Of a DNA stretch of 10,034 bases, positions 9,420-10,034 are shown in pieces (positions within the stretch are counted from its first letter, which is position 1; every line of letters begins with the position of its first letter). A program made the translations under genes and the position numbers. Under the pieces are notes generated by a model. That model saw nothing but the letters and a program-made list of their open reading frames with translations. It was not told the DNA's origin and made no database searches. The DNA is from Candidatus Fibrimonadales bacterium. GTDB taxonomy: Bacteria; Fibrobacterota; Fibrobacteria; Fibrobacterales; Fibrobacteraceae. The stretch is taken from assembly GCA_009777135.1 (NCBI GenBank), contig WRMM01000052.1, forward strand, positions 1 through 10,034, read 5' to 3'.

Positions 9420-9746
9420 TCACCTGTTCCCAGACCATTTCATCATATACAGAGCAGCTACTACGCCTATAATGCTCACTATATTTAGCCTCAGCGTGAG
9501 GCCTAAATCAAATTTCAGCATATACAAATCCAGCATCAGCGGGTCGCCATCTTCCGTATAGCCTAGCTTTAGCTCCCACGCCTTCAAAAAGAAATTGCGC
9601 ACGATGTTGTCTTCGCCGCCCGCATTCATAAGCGTGCCGAAATGCCCAAAGAGCCAGCCAAGGCTCTCACCCAAAATCCCGCCGAATATCAAACCCAGCA
9701 TAATAAAAACTATTATTCTTCCAACGCTATTTTTTCCATGACTCAT
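9420..9746 (-). CDS. Small two-helix membrane protein, DUF4321-like
   Basis: A 108-residue protein with two predicted membrane helices: about 10-34 (VGRIIVFIMLGLIFGGILGE) and about 83-103 (LTLRLNIVSIIGVVAALYMM). The GGILGE motif after the first helix and the LGLTLRLNIVSIIG stretch leading into the second are the pattern I associate with DUF4321, whose function is unknown. The central segment is soluble and mildly acidic. Its TGA stop forms part of the gatA Shine-Dalgarno, so it is the first gene of a two-gene unit with gatA, in the place where gatC is often found; it does not look like GatC. It is divergent from the secreted-protein gene across a 43-nt gap that must hold both promoters. Confidence 0.7.
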   Translation of the reverse strand: MSHGKNSVGRIIVFIMLGLIFGGILGESLGWLFGHFGTLMNAGGEDNIVRNFFLKAWELKLGYTEDGDPLMLDLYMLKFDLGLTLRLNIVSIIGVVAALYMMKWSGNR

Positions 9747-9755
9747 AGTTAAAAG

Positions 9756-9766
9756 AATTTAGAAAA
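9756..9766 (-). promoter_or_regulatory. Putative promoter box of the DUF4321-like/gatA unit
   Basis: On the minus strand TTTTCTAAATT ends 9 nt before the ATG at 9746, leaving only a very short leader and no Shine-Dalgarno. It lies back to back with the plus-strand box at 9774-9783. Confidence 0.45.
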
Positions 9767-9773
9767 ATAATGA

Positions 9774-9783
9774 TTACTATATT
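9774..9783 (+). promoter_or_regulatory. Putative promoter box of the right-edge secreted-protein gene
   Basis: TTACTATATT ends exactly 6 nt before the ATG at 9790, predicting transcription start at or beside the start codon. The intervening TTCTCT is not a Shine-Dalgarno. Confidence 0.5.
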
Positions 9784-9789
9784 TTCTCT

Positions 9790-10034
9790 ATGACAAGACT
9801 TCTAGCTGCGATTTTATTTGCTCTGTCGGTTTCCATTTTTGCGCAAGAAGGACAAGAACAGTTGAAAAATCAAGATACAAAGGAGCATTTTGAAACAAGC
9901 GAGCTGGTTGCCCACAGAATGGCACTGCTCACTGGAACGGCAGTTAACCCTTTGCTTGTGACCGGCGCCATAGGAGCGTATAAATATTACATCGCAACAG
10001 AAACGGAAAAAAGCCAATTGCCTTGGTATTATCA
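9790..10034 (+). CDS. Exported protein of unknown function, partial (5' end)
   Basis: An open frame from ATG 9790 runs 81 codons off the right edge without a stop. It begins MTRLLAAILFALSVSIFAQE: a short basic start, a hydrophobic core and a likely signal-peptidase-I site after FA, so the product should cross the inner membrane. The mature part starts with a charged, Gln/Glu/Lys-rich linker. After that comes a more ordered stretch with LTGTAVNPLLVTGAIGAYKYY (about residues 49-69), possibly a membrane or buried helix, and then LPWYY at the edge. I do not recognise the family. The start is supported by the signal peptide and a promoter box 6 nt upstream. It is divergent from the DUF4321-like gene. 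Confidence 0.7.
   Translation, partial: MTRLLAAILFALSVSIFAQEGQEQLKNQDTKEHFETSELVAHRMALLTGTAVNPLLVTGAIGAYKYYIATETEKSQLPWYY

Overview
The window looks like a chromosomal segment of a moderately AT-rich Gram-negative anaerobe. My best guess is a Fibrobacterota relative. The reasons are a carbohydrate-binding-module-9-like protein, a 2-hydroxyacyl-CoA dehydratase activase-type protein, a DUF4321-like membrane protein beside gatA, and many heptamer mini-repeats. This placement is inferred from gene content only; a Treponema- or Bacteroidota-like gut bacterium is not excluded. No rRNA, tRNA, CRISPR array, transposase or phage gene was seen.

Layout. The left edge (1-53, minus) holds the first 17 codons of a probable carbon-nitrogen hydrolase. 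It is divergent from a plus-strand run: rfbD (dTDP-rhamnose synthesis), an ATPase-domain regulator overlapping it by 4 nt, a UbiA-family prenyltransferase broken by a one-base frameshift at a T9 run, a solitary nuoK, and yebC. Convergent to this run is a long minus-strand COG3580/COG3581-type protein that lacks the ASKHA ATPase part of its family and carries an in-frame heptamer array. A repeat-filled gap (6745-6930) follows, then a CBM9-like protein (minus) divergent from a stand-alone GGQ release-factor-like protein (plus). The 3' end of the latter runs 112 nt into the antisense of gatA. gatA (minus) follows a DUF4321-like gene, and a secreted protein leaves the window at the right edge (plus).

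Two themes cut across the genes. First, short tandem heptamer repeats of different sequence occur at five places: three intergenic loci arranged as inverted pairs (88-206, 2067-2202, 6785-6911) and two arrays inside genes (6354-6451, 7669-7703). The right arm of the 2067-2202 pair also lies inside a gene, at the start of the UbiA reading frame. Inside genes they encode heptad peptides, and changes in copy number would shift the frame. Second, genes that head transcription units have a TTTNCTAWATT-like box only 6-11 nt before the ATG and no Shine-Dalgarno. Several downstream genes in apparent operons (the UbiA gene, yebC, gatA) have clear Shine-Dalgarno sequences. This suggests leaderless or near-leaderless mRNAs for first genes.

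The genes are mostly housekeeping or metabolic (cell-surface sugar, quinone or lipid prenylation, respiratory complex I subunit, translation factors, tRNA amidation) and do not form a single pathway. No defence or secretion system is visible. The most unusual content is the heptamer repeat family and the promoter layout.
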